Shown: one piece after another, positions 19,851 through 28,953 of the stretch | Position numbering within the stretch: position 1 is the first letter of the stretch | Layout: every line of letters starts with the position of its first letter | NCBI RefSeq assembly: GCF_022479115.1 | Contig: NZ_CP092497.1 | Coordinates: forward strand, 6,076,001-6,140,000 | DNA: 64,000 nucleotides | Source of the DNA: Amycolatopsis sp. EV170708-02-1 | Lineage (GTDB): Bacteria > Actinomycetota > Actinomycetes > Mycobacteriales > Pseudonocardiaceae | Direction of reading: 5' to 3' | Program-made: the position numbers and the translations under genes | Notes under the pieces: model-generated | What the model saw: the letters and a program-made list of their open reading frames with translations, nothing else | Databases searched by the model: none | Told to the model about the DNA's origin: nothing

Positions 19851-20455
19851 ATGGCTGGTGAAGACACTACCGTGCGACGACGGGGCGGCGGCCCGGCGGA
19901 CAGGACACCCGGACCGCGTTGATCGAAGCGGCGCGCGCGGTGTTCGGCGAGAGCGGTTTCGACGGCGCGACCGTGCGCGCGATCGCGACGCGGGCCGGGG
20001 TCGACGCGGCGATGGTCAACCACTGGTTCGGCAGCAAGGAAGGATTGTTCGCCCAAGCCATCCTGAAGCTCCCGTTCGACCCGCACGAACTGCTCGCCGA
20101 ACTCCAGAACGGGCCCGACGACGAGTTCGGCCGGCGGATCGTGCGCACCTTCCTCACCCGATGGGACGGCGCGGGCGGCGAGGTGTTCCAGGCCCTCGTC
20201 CGCAGCGTCGCCGGGCACGAACAGGCCGCGGCCGTGCTGCGCGGTTTCTTCCAGAACTTCTTCACGAAGGTCATCGGCGGACTGGGCTCGGACCGCGTCG
20301 AACTGCGGACCACGCTCTGCGCTTCCCAGCTCGTCGGGATGGGGCTGGTGCGCTACGTCGCGAAGTTCGAGCCGATGGCTTCGAGCGAGATCGAGCCCTT
20401 GGTGACCGCGATCGCTCCGACGGTGCAGCGCTATCTCACCGGCGACATCGACTGA
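19851..20455 (+). pseudogene. TetR family regulator, broken by a single-base frameshift near its N-terminus
   Basis: The frame from ATG 19851 gives [15 protein letters not shown] and then stops. The body (LIEAARAVFGESGFDGATVR, AMVNHWFGSKEGLFAQAI, and a TetR C-terminal domain) is open in another frame from about 19895. Adding one C to the CCC run at 19892-19894 yields GGQDTRTALIEAAR and a full 201-residue repressor. Initiation at the TTG at 19919 would lose part of helix 1. It is clearly related to the TetR at 23969-24571 (DGATVR.IA, FG.K..LFA, and the same spacing at the C-terminus). The ligand is unknown. Its stop codon lies in the palindrome that follows. Confidence 0.75.
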
Positions 20456-20504
20456 CTCGTGAGTGGTAAGGACGGTTCTAACCGTCCTTACCACTCACGA
20501 GTCA
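20453..20504. repeat. Perfect 52-bp palindrome covering two stop codons (family shared with 30905-30950)
   Basis: Arms 20453-20477 and 20480-20504 pair perfectly over 25 bp around a central CT. Its first three bases are the TGA of the TetR gene and its last three are the stop of the convergent hypothetical gene. It differs from the copy at 30905 by two base pairs, both changed in a compensating way. Confidence 0.9.
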
Positions 20505-21107
20505 GGCCGTGTCCGGCTCGATTTCCTTGACGGGGACCGTGTAAAGCGTGTCCTTGAAGAAGCGCCCGCGCGGGAAGATCACGATCATGTCGGTGTCCTC
20601 GCCGCCGATGAAGACGGGGACTTTCTCGAGCCCTTTGAAACGGGGAGCGATCCGCAGCGACCGGCGCGTCTGAAGCAACTTGTAGTCGCGGTCGAGATAG
20701 ACGTCGATCCTGGGGAACAGCCAGCCGGGTCGCACGGTCGCCATGGCCTCGCGCAAACCGGTGCTCTCAGCGGACCGACGGCGGCCCTTCCAGAGCCAGG
20801 CGGCGTACAGACACGCCGGAATACCGTAGAAAGCCGCCAAAGAAAGCGGGGCCAGCACCTCGAACCGGCGATCTTCCGAAACTATCTGACACGCGACGAA
20901 GTAAGCGATCCAGAACACCGCCCAAGCCGTCGCCCGTTGTTCGAGAAGCGACAGTTTCCCGATCAAGGGGGTGGCCACTTCTTCGTGGACCGTCGGCGGC
21001 TCGAAGCTTTCGGTGAAGTCGTCGTCCGTACCGGAACGAGGTCGCCCGGCGACCCTTGGACGTCGTCTCGGACCGTCGATCTTCTTTTTCCCTCGCCCCA
21101 GTTTCAT
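20502..21107 (-). CDS. Hypothetical membrane protein (MKLG paralogue 2)
   Basis: A 201-residue protein with a basic, Arg/Lys-rich N-terminus, two hydrophobic helices (ATAWAVFWIAYFVACQIV near residue 60 and LAPLSLAAFYGIPACLYAAW near residue 85) and a soluble C-terminal domain ending VFIGGEDTDMIVIFPRG then a V/I-P motif. The same C-terminal pattern and the same MKLG start occur in the next gene upstream, so they are probably paralogues. The -10 candidate TAACCT (21119 to 21114) stands 6 nt before the ATG. I do not recognise a function. Confidence 0.7.
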   Translation of the reverse strand: MKLGRGKKKIDGPRRRPRVAGRPRSGTDDDFTESFEPPTVHEEVATPLIGKLSLLEQRATAWAVFWIAYFVACQIVSEDRRFEVLAPLSLAAFYGIPACLYAAWLWKGRRRSAESTGLREAMATVRPGWLFPRIDVYLDRDYKLLQTRRSLRIAPRFKGLEKVPVFIGGEDTDMIVIFPRGRFFKDTLYTVPVKEIEPDTA

Positions 21108-21209
21108 GCACTGAGGTTAATCGAGAAGAGCGGGCTTTCCGGATAACGAGTCGCTTCTCGCTCCAGGGCAACCGTGAGCGCCCCGCGCGCGTGCAAGTGA
21201 ACAGGCGCC

Positions 21210-22001
21210 TCAGGCCGACGCCGTCCGGGTGGCTTCACCGATGGGTTCCGTCCGCGCGGGGATCGGATAGGGTTTCCCGCTCATCATGCCGCGCGGGAAC
21301 AGCACGACCAGATCGCCACCCTCGCCGCCCACCTGAACCGGCGTAGCTCCCCAATTCCGGTACCGGAACGGTGAGCGGGCGCACCACGCCGTGGCCCACG
21401 CGACGGACTCGGTCCCGTCCTCGGACACGAGATGGATCACCAGCGGGTGTCGCCTGTCGCCGCTGCGGTCCCGTTTCACCGTCGCGACCGCAGGACGCCA
21501 CCCGGACGCCCTCACCAAGTGGTACCGACGACGCCAGCCCGCGGCGGAAAGCCCCGAGCACACGGCGCCGACGAAGCCGATCGCCAACGGGAAAACGCCC
21601 GCCTTGCCGAATGGCTCCGCGTTCGTCTCGTTTTCGAGACGCATCCGGCCGGGATTCGCGGGATCGTAGAACACCATGACCGATCCGTAAGGCTCGTATT
21701 CATGGTCGTGATGCTTGTGGACCAGCACTTCCCGGCGCTCCGTCCGCACCCAGTACTCCACCCGCATATGGCCGCGATCCGGTATGTCGACCACGGTGCC
21801 GTTGACCCGATTCCCGGTTTCCAGCAAGGCGGCGGACCGGGTCCATGGCGAGACCACGATGAAGATCCCGGCGACGAACACGAGAAGGAACATCGGAGCG
21901 AGCACCGCGGACCGCAGCGCCAGCCTCTTCAGCCGCGGTGTCTCCGCGGCCGGATCCGCGACGCCGATCGTGGGCGTTTCCGGCACGGCCCCCAGTTTCA
22001 T
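21210..22001 (-). CDS. Hypothetical membrane protein, DUF3592-like (MKLG paralogue 1)
   Basis: The 263-residue protein has a strong transmembrane helix near residues 30-52 (VLAPMFLLVFVAGIFIVVS), an extracytoplasmic beta domain of the DUF3592 kind (GTVVDIPDRGHMRVEYWV, VFYDPANPGRMRLE), a second helix (VFPLAIGFVGAVCSGLSAAG) and a C-terminal domain ending GGEGGDLVVLFPRGMMSG. The -10 candidate TAAAAT (22013 to 22008) is 6 nt before ATG, so the message is probably leaderless. Function unknown. Confidence 0.72.
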   Translation of the reverse strand: MKLGAVPETPTIGVADPAAETPRLKRLALRSAVLAPMFLLVFVAGIFIVVSPWTRSAALLETGNRVNGTVVDIPDRGHMRVEYWVRTERREVLVHKHHDHEYEPYGSVMVFYDPANPGRMRLENETNAEPFGKAGVFPLAIGFVGAVCSGLSAAGWRRRYHLVRASGWRPAVATVKRDRSGDRRHPLVIHLVSEDGTESVAWATAWCARSPFRYRNWGATPVQVGGEGGDLVVLFPRGMMSGKPYPIPARTEPIGEATRTASA

Positions 22002-22058
22002 ACACCGATTTTACGCCGCCGGAAGGGTCACCGGGATAGGACCAAGGTCCCGACGGCG

Positions 22059-22421
22059 TCAGCCAGCGAGCAGTACCGCGATCAACGCCAGCGTGCCCGG
22101 CACCACCTGCACGAAGAAGATCTTCTTGCTCGCCGTCGCCGTCCCGTAGAGCCCGGCGACGATCACGCACGCGAGACCGTAGATCTTGAACTGCCAAGCC
22201 GTGCCGCCGGTCGCGATCAGGCCCCAGATCAGCGCGGCGGCCAGGAAACCGTTGTACAGCCCCTGATTCGCCGCGAGCGCGGAGCTCTCCTTCGCGAACT
22301 CCTCGGTGGTGCCGAAGGAGGCGCGAGCGCGCGGAGTGGTCCACAGGAACATCTCCAGCACGACGATGTACAGGTGGATCAGCGCGACGATGCCGACCAG
22401 CACGTTGGCGACGACATTCAC
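22059..22421 (-). CDS. DUF1304 domain-containing membrane protein
   Basis: 120 residues, four predicted transmembrane helices, with the DUF1304 landmarks HLYIVVLEMFLW near residue 17 and NQGLYNGFLAAAL in the middle. The role of the family is unknown. It begins 4 bp after the hisI stop, so it is probably the last gene of the hisF-hisI transcript. Confidence 0.85.
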   Translation of the reverse strand: MNVVANVLVGIVALIHLYIVVLEMFLWTTPRARASFGTTEEFAKESSALAANQGLYNGFLAAALIWGLIATGGTAWQFKIYGLACVIVAGLYGTATASKKIFFVQVVPGTLALIAVLLAG

Positions 22422-22424
22422 GGG

Positions 22425-22781
22425 TCACTCGCTCTCGTCGGCCAGCAGCAGCCGTTCGTCGGTGTCGAAACAGGTGTGCGTGCCGGTGTGACAGGCCGGG
22501 CCGGTCTGGTCGACGCGCAGCAGGACGGTATCGCCGTCGCAGTCGATCCGCATCTCGCGCACGTGCTGGACGTGCCCCGACGTCTCGCCCTTGACCCACA
22601 GTTCCTTGCGGCTGCGCGAGTAGTAGGTGCCGCGCCGCGTGGTGAGGGTGCGTTCGAGGGCCTCGTCGTTCATCCACGCCATCATCAGCACGTCCGATGT
22701 GGAGTGTTCCACGACGACGGCGGCGATCAGCCCGTCGGCGTTGCGCTTCAAGCGTTCCGACAAGGCGGGGTCAAGCGTCAT
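22425..22781 (-). CDS. hisI: Phosphoribosyl-AMP cyclohydrolase
   Basis: The third step of histidine synthesis, opening the adenine ring of PRAMP. The 118-residue protein has [22 protein letters not shown], the metal site [11 protein letters not shown], and the C-terminal CHTGTHTCF cysteines that bind zinc. It is monofunctional; the HisE pyrophosphatase is not in the window. Its ATG overlaps the upstream membrane gene by 11 bp. Confidence 0.96.
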   Translation of the reverse strand: MTLDPALSERLKRNADGLIAAVVVEHSTSDVLMMAWMNDEALERTLTTRRGTYYSRSRKELWVKGETSGHVQHVREMRIDCDGDTVLLRVDQTGPACHTGTHTCFDTDERLLLADESE

Positions 22782-23160
22782 TCGTGGCTCCGAGAAGGTG
22801 CCGTTTCACCGGCATCGAGTTGAGCAGGACCGCCGTGTAGATGTACCCGGCGAAGAGGATCCCGGAGACGATCTTCACCCAGAAGAGTTCCGCCGCCAGC
22901 ATCGACAGCGCGTGCAGCAACCCGAAGAGGAAGCTGACCGCGAACCCGGCGAACCGCGCGGACGACATCTTCAGCACCAGTCCCGCCACGACGAGACCGC
23001 CGAGGACCAGCGACGTCCCCGGCAGCAGGAACGTCCGCGCGGAGGAGTACGGCGCGAACATGAGGACCCCGGCCATCGCGAGGTACGCGAGGGCGAGCCC
23101 GAGCAGCAGCGCGCAGACGACCTTGACCTCGGTGGCGGCCTTCCACTTGTTCGGGATCAC
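22771..23160 (-). CDS. Small membrane protein between hisF and hisI
   Basis: 129 residues starting GTG at 23160, whose GTGA overlaps the hisF stop. Four hydrophobic helices can be seen ([69 protein letters not shown]) with a basic end. No family is recognised and no enzyme motif is visible. The tight overlaps on both sides show it belongs to the hisF-hisI operon. Confidence 0.75.
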   Translation of the reverse strand: MIPNKWKAATEVKVVCALLLGLALAYLAMAGVLMFAPYSSARTFLLPGTSLVLGGLVVAGLVLKMSSARFAGFAVSFLFGLLHALSMLAAELFWVKIVSGILFAGYIYTAVLLNSMPVKRHLLGATNDA

Positions 23161-23930
23161 CGGACCACGACTCCCCCGGCGCGCAGCGCGCTCTTGACCT
23201 CGCCGATCTTCAACTGTCCGAAGTGGAACACGCTGGCCGCGAGCACCGCGTCCGCACCCGCTTCGACGGCGGGCAGGAAGTGCTCCAGCGCGCCGGCGCC
23301 GCCGCTCGCGATCACCGGGACGCGGACGGCCGCGCGCACCTGGGTGAGGAGTTCGAGATCGAAGCCGTTCTTCGTGCCGTCGGCGTCCATGGAGTTGAGC
23401 AGGATCTCGCCGACGCCGAGTTCCTCGCCGCGCGCGGCCCATTCGACGGCGTCGATTCCGGTGCCGCGGCGACCGCCGTGGGTGGTCACCTCGAAACCGG
23501 AGGGGGTCGGCTCGGTGCCTTCGGGGACCCGGCGCGCGTCCACCGACAGCACGACACACTGCGCGCCGAACCGGCGGGACGCCTCGCGCAGGAACTCCGG
23601 CCGCGCGATGGCGGCGGTGTTGATGCTCACCTTGTCCGCCCCGGTGCGCAGCAGCCGGTTCACGTCGTCGTTCGTGCGCACGCCGCCACCGACGGTGAGC
23701 GGGATGAACACCTGCTCCGCGGTCCGGCGGACCACGTCGAAGGTGGTCTCGCGGTCGCCGGAGGAGGCCGTGACGTCGAGGAACGTGAGCTCGTCCGCGC
23801 CCTCGGCGTCGTACAGGCGGGCGAGTTCGACGGGGTCGCCGGCGTCGCGCAGGTCGGCGAAGTTGACGCCCTTCACCACACGGCCCGCGTCGACGTCGAG
23901 ACACGGGATGACCCTGACTGCGACTGACAT
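23157..23930 (-). CDS. hisF: Imidazole glycerol phosphate synthase cyclase subunit
   Basis: HisF uses ammonia from HisH to make imidazole glycerol phosphate and AICAR. The 257-residue half-barrel duplicate shows [15 protein letters not shown] with catalytic Asp-11 and [14 protein letters not shown] with the second catalytic Asp, plus phosphate loops GGGVRTNDD and [12 protein letters not shown] chose ATG 23930 because it gives the normal [12 protein letters not shown] start; the -10 candidate TACGCT is 7 nt upstream. Its partner hisH is about 8 kb away, an unusual separation. Confidence 0.97.
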   Translation of the reverse strand: MSVAVRVIPCLDVDAGRVVKGVNFADLRDAGDPVELARLYDAEGADELTFLDVTASSGDRETTFDVVRRTAEQVFIPLTVGGGVRTNDDVNRLLRTGADKVSINTAAIARPEFLREASRRFGAQCVVLSVDARRVPEGTEPTPSGFEVTTHGGRRGTGIDAVEWAARGEELGVGEILLNSMDADGTKNGFDLELLTQVRAAVRVPVIASGGAGALEHFLPAVEAGADAVLAASVFHFGQLKIGEVKSALRAGGVVVR

Positions 23931-23968
23931 GGGGACAAGCGTAGTCAAGGGCGTTCTAAGCTCGCGGA
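23931..23968. promoter_or_regulatory. Divergent promoter between hisF and a TetR gene
   Basis: In this 38-bp gap the two -10 boxes (TACGCT leftward at 23943-23938; TAAGCT rightward at 23957-23962) form the arms of one imperfect inverted repeat, AGCGTAG-N11-CTAAGCT. Each box is 6-7 nt from its start codon. A TetR dimer bound here would cover both promoters. Confidence 0.55.
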
Positions 23969-24571
23969 ATGGCACAGGCGGGGCGGCGGCCGGGGCAGAC
24001 CGAGACGCGGGAGGTGATCCTCGACGCGGCACGGCGCAGGTTCGCCGAACAGGGCTACGACGGGGCGACCGTCCGCGGCATCGCGGCCGACGCCGGGGTC
24101 AACGCGGCGCTGCTGCACCATTTCTTCGGCACCAAGCAGCGGCTCTTCGCGATGTCGATGAACCTGCCGGTCGACCCTGGCGAGCTGGTCCCCCGGATCC
24201 TCGAAGGCCCGGAGGACGAGATCGGCGAGCGCCTCGTCCGCGCGTTCCTCGGCCTCTGGCAGGCCCCGGACGGCCGGGCGCCGTTCCTGGCGATGATCCG
24301 GTCCGCGACCACCAACGAGCAGGTCGCGACCATGATGCGGCAGTTCCTGGAGCGGGCGGTGCTGGCGCGGGTCGCCGAGGCGCGCGGCGTGCCGAAGGTC
24401 CGGGTGGCCGGGATCGCCGCGCAGATGATCGGGTTCGCGCTGCTGCGCTACGTCATCGGGCTCCCGCCGCTGGCCGCCGCCTCGGAGGACGAGATCGTCG
24501 CGATGCTGGCGCCGGTCGCGCAGTACTACCTGACCCCCGACGTTCACCGGCCGGACACTCCGCGCGGCTAG
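23969..24571 (+). CDS. TetR family transcriptional regulator
   Basis: 200 residues: HTH at residues 15-60 ([20 protein letters not shown], then [19 protein letters not shown]) and an all-helical ligand domain of the TetR C-terminal type shared with the broken TetR at 19851. The start ATG follows TAAGCT by 6 nt. It is divergent from hisF and followed 10 bp later by the phytase gene, whose -10 candidate includes this gene's stop. The ligand is unknown. Confidence 0.9.
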   Translation: MAQAGRRPGQTETREVILDAARRRFAEQGYDGATVRGIAADAGVNAALLHHFFGTKQRLFAMSMNLPVDPGELVPRILEGPEDEIGERLVRAFLGLWQAPDGRAPFLAMIRSATTNEQVATMMRQFLERAVLARVAEARGVPKVRVAGIAAQMIGFALLRYVIGLPPLAAASEDEIVAMLAPVAQYYLTPDVHRPDTPRG

Positions 24572-24581
24572 CTTCCCGGGA

Positions 24582-25802
24582 ATGCGCATCGCTGCTCTCC
24601 TCCCCCTCCCCCTGCTGGCGGCCTCGCTGCTCACCGCCGTGCCCGCCGAAGCGGGCCAGAACCCCTCACCCGTGGCGCAGACCAGGGCGTACGTCGACGA
24701 CGCGGGCGCGGACCCGGCGAACGCCGACGCCGACGACCCGGCGATCTGGGTCCACCCGAAGGATCCTTCGGCCAGCGTCGTGCTCGGCACGCTCAAGGAA
24801 GGCGGGCTGGCCGCGTTCGATCTGAAGGCGCGGCAGCTGCAGCATCTCGCCGTTCCCGAAGGCGGCCGGTTCAACAACGTCGACGTCGTCGGCGATCTCG
24901 CCGTGGTGAGCGACCGCGGCCGGGACCGCGTGCGCGTCTACCGGATCGACCCGGCCGGTGCCGCGGCCGGCTCGCGGGTGCTGCGCGACGTCACGGATCC
25001 TTCCGCCCCACCGGTCTTCTCCGCGTCGGAGTCCGAAGTGGACGAACAGCGGACCGCGTACGGGCTCGCCGCCGGACGCGACCCGCGCACCGGCGCGCGC
25101 TGGGTCGCGGTGACCCGGCGGCACGAAACCCGCGTGGCGCTCTTGCGACTTGTCGACAAAGCGGACGGCACCGTCGGCACGGCGCCGATCGGCACGATCG
25201 ACCTGCCGTCGGAATTCCGGCTGCCGAACGGGAAGACATGGTCGCCGTGCGGCGAACCGGACGAGCGGCCGCAGCTGGAGGGTTCGATCCTCGACGCCGG
25301 GAACCGCGTGCTCTACACCGCGCAGGAGGACGTCGGGATCTGGCGGATCCCGGTGCACGGCGCCGGTTTCGGCCGTCCGGAACTGATCGACAAGGTGCGG
25401 TCGTTCGGGGTGCCGCAGCGTTTCGACGAGGCGACCGAGGAATGCGTCGCCGACGGCCCCGACCCCGGTTTCGGCGGCAAGTGGCTGACGGCGGACGCCG
25501 AAGGCCTGGCGCTGGCCGACGGCAAGCTGCTCGCGTCGAGCCAGGGCGACTCGCGGTTCGTGGTCTACGACCGCGCGCTCATCCCGCGACGCGAGTTCCG
25601 GATCGTCGCCGGACGCGGGACCGACTCGGTCGAGCATTCCGACGGCGCCGCGATCACCACCAGGCCGCTGGGGCCGCTATTCCCGCACGGCCTGCTGGTG
25701 GTGCACGACGGCGAACGCCGTCCCGCCGCCACCGGCCCCGCCGGCGAGGAGCTCGCGACCACCGGGTTCGCCTTCGTCCGGCTGGAGACCGCCGTGCGGT
25801 GA
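24582..25802 (+). CDS. Secreted beta-propeller phytase
   Basis: This 406-residue protein would release phosphate from phytate outside the cell. It has a clear signal peptide (residues 1-25, ending VPAEAG), then the beta-propeller phytase signature DADDPAIWVHP (about residues 48-58), further acidic calcium-binding blades (FNNVDVVGDLAVVSDRGRDR, TADAEGLALADG) and a late SDGAAITTRP. The length fits the family. The -10 candidate TAGCTT (24569-24574) is 7 nt before ATG, so it may be transcribed on its own. A hairpin follows at 25839-25880. Confidence 0.88.
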   Translation: MRIAALLPLPLLAASLLTAVPAEAGQNPSPVAQTRAYVDDAGADPANADADDPAIWVHPKDPSASVVLGTLKEGGLAAFDLKARQLQHLAVPEGGRFNNVDVVGDLAVVSDRGRDRVRVYRIDPAGAAAGSRVLRDVTDPSAPPVFSASESEVDEQRTAYGLAAGRDPRTGARWVAVTRRHETRVALLRLVDKADGTVGTAPIGTIDLPSEFRLPNGKTWSPCGEPDERPQLEGSILDAGNRVLYTAQEDVGIWRIPVHGAGFGRPELIDKVRSFGVPQRFDEATEECVADGPDPGFGGKWLTADAEGLALADGKLLASSQGDSRFVVYDRALIPRREFRIVAGRGTDSVEHSDGAAITTRPLGPLFPHGLLVVHDGERRPAATGPAGEELATTGFAFVRLETAVR

Positions 25803-25838
25803 TCACGTTCACCGAGAAAGTTCCGCTCCCGATGCATC

Positions 25839-25880
25839 AGCCGGGTGGTCTCGCGCGTCCTTAGAGGGAGACCACCGGCT
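25839..25880 (+). terminator. Hairpin between the phytase and sigma factor genes
   Basis: AGCCGG-G-TGGTCTC (25839-25852) pairs with GAGACCACCGGCT (25868-25880), giving a 13-bp stem with one bulged G and a 15-nt loop. It probably ends the phytase transcript. Being just before the sigma factor start, it could also affect that gene. Confidence 0.6.
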
Positions 25881-25891
25881 GAGGGGGACAC

Positions 25892-26401
25892 GTGCCTGCG
25901 ACCTTCGACGAGTTCGTCGCGGATCGCCTGGACGGCCTCCTGCGCTACGCGACCGTCCTGACCGACGATCCGTACCTGGCGCAGGACATCGTCCAGGAGG
26001 TGCTGCTGCGTGCTCAGCAACGCTGGCCGAAGATCGACTCGCCGCCGACCTACGTCCGCCGGATGGTCACCAACGAGTACCTCTCGTGGCGAAGGCGGCT
26101 GGCGGCCCGCCGGGTGACCCCGTCGTCGCCGGAAGTGCTCGACCTGGTGAGCCCGCCGGTCTCCGATCACGCCGTCGAGTACGACGAACGCGACGCGATG
26201 CTGGACCGGCTCGCGAAGCTCCCGCGCAAACAACGCGCCGCGATCGTGCTCCGCTACTACGAGAACTACTCCGACGAGGAGATCGGCGCGGTACTCCGCT
26301 GCGCGACGTCGACCGTGCGCAGCCAGATTTCGCGCGCGCTCGCGACGCTGCGGGAAACCGGGCCGTCCCCGTCCGTGCAGCCCACGGGAGCCCGCAAATG
26401 A
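25892..26401 (+). CDS. SigE-family ECF sigma factor
   Basis: 169 residues. Region 2 includes LLRYATVLTDDPYLAQDIVQ and the -10-binding helix; region 4 has LPRKQRAAIVLRYYENYSDE followed by the HTH ATSTVRSQISRALATL. It lacks regions 1 and 3, as ECF factors do, and its short linker is like the actinobacterial SigE (SigE-like) group. The start is GTG with a GAGGGGG ribosome binding site. ATGA overlap with the next gene suggests that gene is its partner or anti-sigma factor. Confidence 0.9.
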   Translation: MPATFDEFVADRLDGLLRYATVLTDDPYLAQDIVQEVLLRAQQRWPKIDSPPTYVRRMVTNEYLSWRRRLAARRVTPSSPEVLDLVSPPVSDHAVEYDERDAMLDRLAKLPRKQRAAIVLRYYENYSDEEIGAVLRCATSTVRSQISRALATLRETGPSPSVQPTGARK

Positions 26402-27396
26402 CCCGACTGAGTGACGAGCACACCGAGGACCTGATCCGGGAGAGCCTGGAGCACCTGGCGACGCGGGCGCCCGACGGTGCCGAGATCCGCGACACGCTGG
26501 CCCAACGGCCGCGAAGCCGTCCGACGATGGCCTTGGCGCTGGTCGCGGCGGCTGTCGCGATCATCGCGCTCGGCGTCCCGCTGGGCCTGCGGGCCTACAC
26601 CGCGGTCCCCCCTGCCTCGCCGCGCAACGCCGATTGGGCGGTGCTGCCGTACAAGCCCGGCTGGCTGCCCGACGGCTTCAAGGAGCTGAACCGGCGCGCG
26701 AAGGCCTATCCCGCGCCGCAGACCAGGACGTGGAGCAGCGGCGCGACGGGGCAGATCCAGCTGACCACCACTCCGCTGGACGACCGGCGCGGACCGTGGA
26801 CCATCGCGCCCGCGCCGAACCAGATCATCGTGCACGGCCGCGTCGGGATGGTCGCGGAGGTCTACGGCGACGCGACGATGCTGACCTGGACGCCCGACGA
26901 CACGTACCTGCTGAGCTTGACGTTGTTCGGGATCAAGGACCCGCGCGACGTCGGTCAGCGGATCGCGGACGAGATGGTGCGGGACGGCCGTGCCCGGGTT
27001 TCGGGCGAACTGCGGTTCGGCGGCCTGCCCGCCGGCCTGGAGCTGTCCGGGGTGCACACGTACATGACCGCCGGCGGGGGCGCGACCGAACTCGAAGCCA
27101 CCCTCGCCGGGCAACCCACCGCGGCGCCGGTCGTCACGGCGTCGCTCCGCGCCGAACGGCCGGACTCGGGCGACGCCGTGCCCGTACCGCTGAAGGTCAG
27201 AGGTGCCGACGGCTTCTACCTGCCGAAACAGACCGGCCGGCTCGGTGTCGAGGACGAAACGGTCGCCGTCCAGGTGGAGGGCGGGCGGTGGCTCACCGTG
27301 TCCGGCAAACGGGACCAGGCCACCCTGCTCGGCATCGCGAACGGCGTCCAGCTGATCCCCGGCGACTACAGCTGGTTCGGGAAGCCGCCGGAATAG
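26398..27396 (+). CDS. Single-pass membrane protein, putative anti-sigma partner
   Basis: 332 residues with a short cytoplasmic N-terminus, one transmembrane helix near residues 43-64 (ALALVAAAVAIIALGVPLGL) and a large extracytoplasmic domain with no motif I recognise. There is no His-X3-Cys-X2-Cys zinc anti-sigma site. Coupling to the sigma factor by an ATGA overlap and the cytoplasm-membrane-outside plan support an anti-sigma or sensor role. That is an inference from context only. Confidence 0.7.
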   Translation: MTRLSDEHTEDLIRESLEHLATRAPDGAEIRDTLAQRPRSRPTMALALVAAAVAIIALGVPLGLRAYTAVPPASPRNADWAVLPYKPGWLPDGFKELNRRAKAYPAPQTRTWSSGATGQIQLTTTPLDDRRGPWTIAPAPNQIIVHGRVGMVAEVYGDATMLTWTPDDTYLLSLTLFGIKDPRDVGQRIADEMVRDGRARVSGELRFGGLPAGLELSGVHTYMTAGGGATELEATLAGQPTAAPVVTASLRAERPDSGDAVPVPLKVRGADGFYLPKQTGRLGVEDETVAVQVEGGRWLTVSGKRDQATLLGIANGVQLIPGDYSWFGKPPE

Positions 27397-27424
27397 TGAC
27401 GGAGGGACGGGGGTTGTCGACGGC

Positions 27425-28348
27425 ATGACGGACACCTACCGCTCCATCGCGTTCACCGAATACGGCGACTCCGGGGTCCTGCGCGTCCTCGAACGGGAAC
27501 TGCCCGAGCCGGGCCCCGGCCAGGTGCGGGTCGCGGTCCGGGCCGCGGGCGTGAACCCGATCGACTGGAAGATCCGCTCCGGGCTGATGGCCGAGGTGTA
27601 TCCCTCGAAGTTCCCCGCCGTCCCCGGTGGCGACATCGCCGGCGTGATCGACGCGATCGGCGAGGGCGTGTCCGATTTCGCGGCCGGTGACGAGGTGCTC
27701 GGCTCCGGAGCGGGCGGATACGCGGAGTACGTTCTCGCGGATCCCGCGAAACTGATCCGCAAGCCCGAGGCGCTTTCGTGGGAAGTGGCGGCGGCGCTGC
27801 CGGCTGTCGTCAACACCGCCTATCGCGCCCTCAACCTGCTGGATCTCCAGAAGGGCGAGACGCTGCTCATCGACGGCGCCGCGGGCGGTGTCGGCACCAT
27901 CGCCGTCCAGCTCGCCGTCGCGCGCGGGCTCACCGTGGTGGGCACCGCGAGCGAAGGGAACCACGAGTACCTGCGCTCGCTGGGCGCCGTCCCGGTGCAG
28001 TACGGCGAAGGACTCTCCGAGCGCGTACGCGACGTCGCGCCGCAGGGCGTCGACGCGTCCTTCGACGCCTCCGGGCGTGGCTCGCTCGCCACCCTGGTCG
28101 AGCTGACCGGCGGTCCGAAGCGGGTCATCACCATCGCCGCGCCGGACGCGGCCGACCACGGCGTCCGCTTCACGTCGGGATCTCCGGCCGAGCAGGTGCC
28201 CGGCTCGCTGGCCGAAGGCGCCGCGCTCGCCGCCGAAGGCAAGCTCGACCTGCCGATCGCCCGGGTCTACCCGCTCGCCGAAGCGGCCGCGGCCCAGGAC
28301 GAGAGCGAAGCGGGCCACGTCCGGGGCAAGCTCGTCCTGGTCCCGTGA
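27425..28348 (+). CDS. NADP-dependent zinc-free alcohol dehydrogenase/quinone oxidoreductase
   Basis: A 307-residue medium-chain reductase. The N-terminal GroES-like fold has VRAAGVNPIDWKIRSG and the GGDIAGVI motif; the Rossmann domain has LLIDGAAGGVGTIAVQLAV near residue 150. No zinc ligands are seen, as in QOR-type enzymes that reduce quinones or enones. GTGA overlap joins it to the DUF1089 gene. Confidence 0.88.
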   Translation: MTDTYRSIAFTEYGDSGVLRVLERELPEPGPGQVRVAVRAAGVNPIDWKIRSGLMAEVYPSKFPAVPGGDIAGVIDAIGEGVSDFAAGDEVLGSGAGGYAEYVLADPAKLIRKPEALSWEVAAALPAVVNTAYRALNLLDLQKGETLLIDGAAGGVGTIAVQLAVARGLTVVGTASEGNHEYLRSLGAVPVQYGEGLSERVRDVAPQGVDASFDASGRGSLATLVELTGGPKRVITIAAPDAADHGVRFTSGSPAEQVPGSLAEGAALAAEGKLDLPIARVYPLAEAAAAQDESEAGHVRGKLVLVP

Positions 28349-28905
28349 GCCTTCCCGCGGCGGCTAGCTGGCTGCATCGGGATTCGAGAACCGGCTTCGA
28401 GGTCGCGTTCTTCCAGAGCCACGAAGGCGGCTGGAGGATCAGCGGGGCGACGACGGCGGTCGAGGACGGCGATCCCTGGTTCGTCGAGTACACGATCACC
28501 GTCGATGCCGCCTGGCACACGAGGCGGGCGGAAATCTCCGGCCGCTCGGCGACCGGCACCCGTCGCACGGTGCTCGAATCCGGCGGCGACGGGCGATGGC
28601 GGGTGGACGGGGCCCCGGATCCGCGCCTCGACGGCTGTTTCGACGTGGATCTCGAGTCGTCGTCGATGACGAACACGCTGCCGGTGCACCGGCTCGGGAT
28701 CGCGCCGGGCACCGCCGCCGAAGCGCCCGCCGTGTACGTCCGGGCGGAAGGCCTCGCCGTGGAACGGCTGGAGCAGCGCTACGAGCGGGTCGGTGACCGC
28801 GACTTCGCCTACACGGCGCCGGCTTTCGATTTCTCCTGCATGCTGCGCTACGACGAACACCTGCTCGTCGTCGACTACCCGGGTATCGCCGTCCGGCAGT
28901 CCTGA
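28345..28905 (+). CDS. Putative glycolipid-binding domain protein (DUF1089 family)
   Basis: 186 residues from GTG 28345, which overlaps the preceding stop as GTGA. The sequence VEYTITVDAAWHTRRAEISG, the LDGCFDVDLESSSMTNTLPV centre and the YRV...CMLRYDEHLLVVDYPGI-like end match the PF06475 family, described as putative glycolipid-binding. No signal peptide is seen, so it is probably cytoplasmic. Function is uncertain. Confidence 0.75.
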   Translation: MSLPAAASWLHRDSRTGFEVAFFQSHEGGWRISGATTAVEDGDPWFVEYTITVDAAWHTRRAEISGRSATGTRRTVLESGGDGRWRVDGAPDPRLDGCFDVDLESSSMTNTLPVHRLGIAPGTAAEAPAVYVRAEGLAVERLEQRYERVGDRDFAYTAPAFDFSCMLRYDEHLLVVDYPGIAVRQS

Positions 28906-28916
28906 AACACGCCCCC

Positions 28917-28946
28917 TTGACGCGCGCTTCTCAACGGGCGCAGAAT
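28917..28946 (+). promoter_or_regulatory. Promoter of the ABC transporter operon
   Basis: TTGACG (28917-28922), an 18-bp spacer, CAGAAT (28941-28946), and then 7 nt to the ATG at 28954. This is the best-formed sigma-70-like promoter in the window and predicts a leaderless message. Confidence 0.65.
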
Positions 28947-28953
28947 TAAACGC

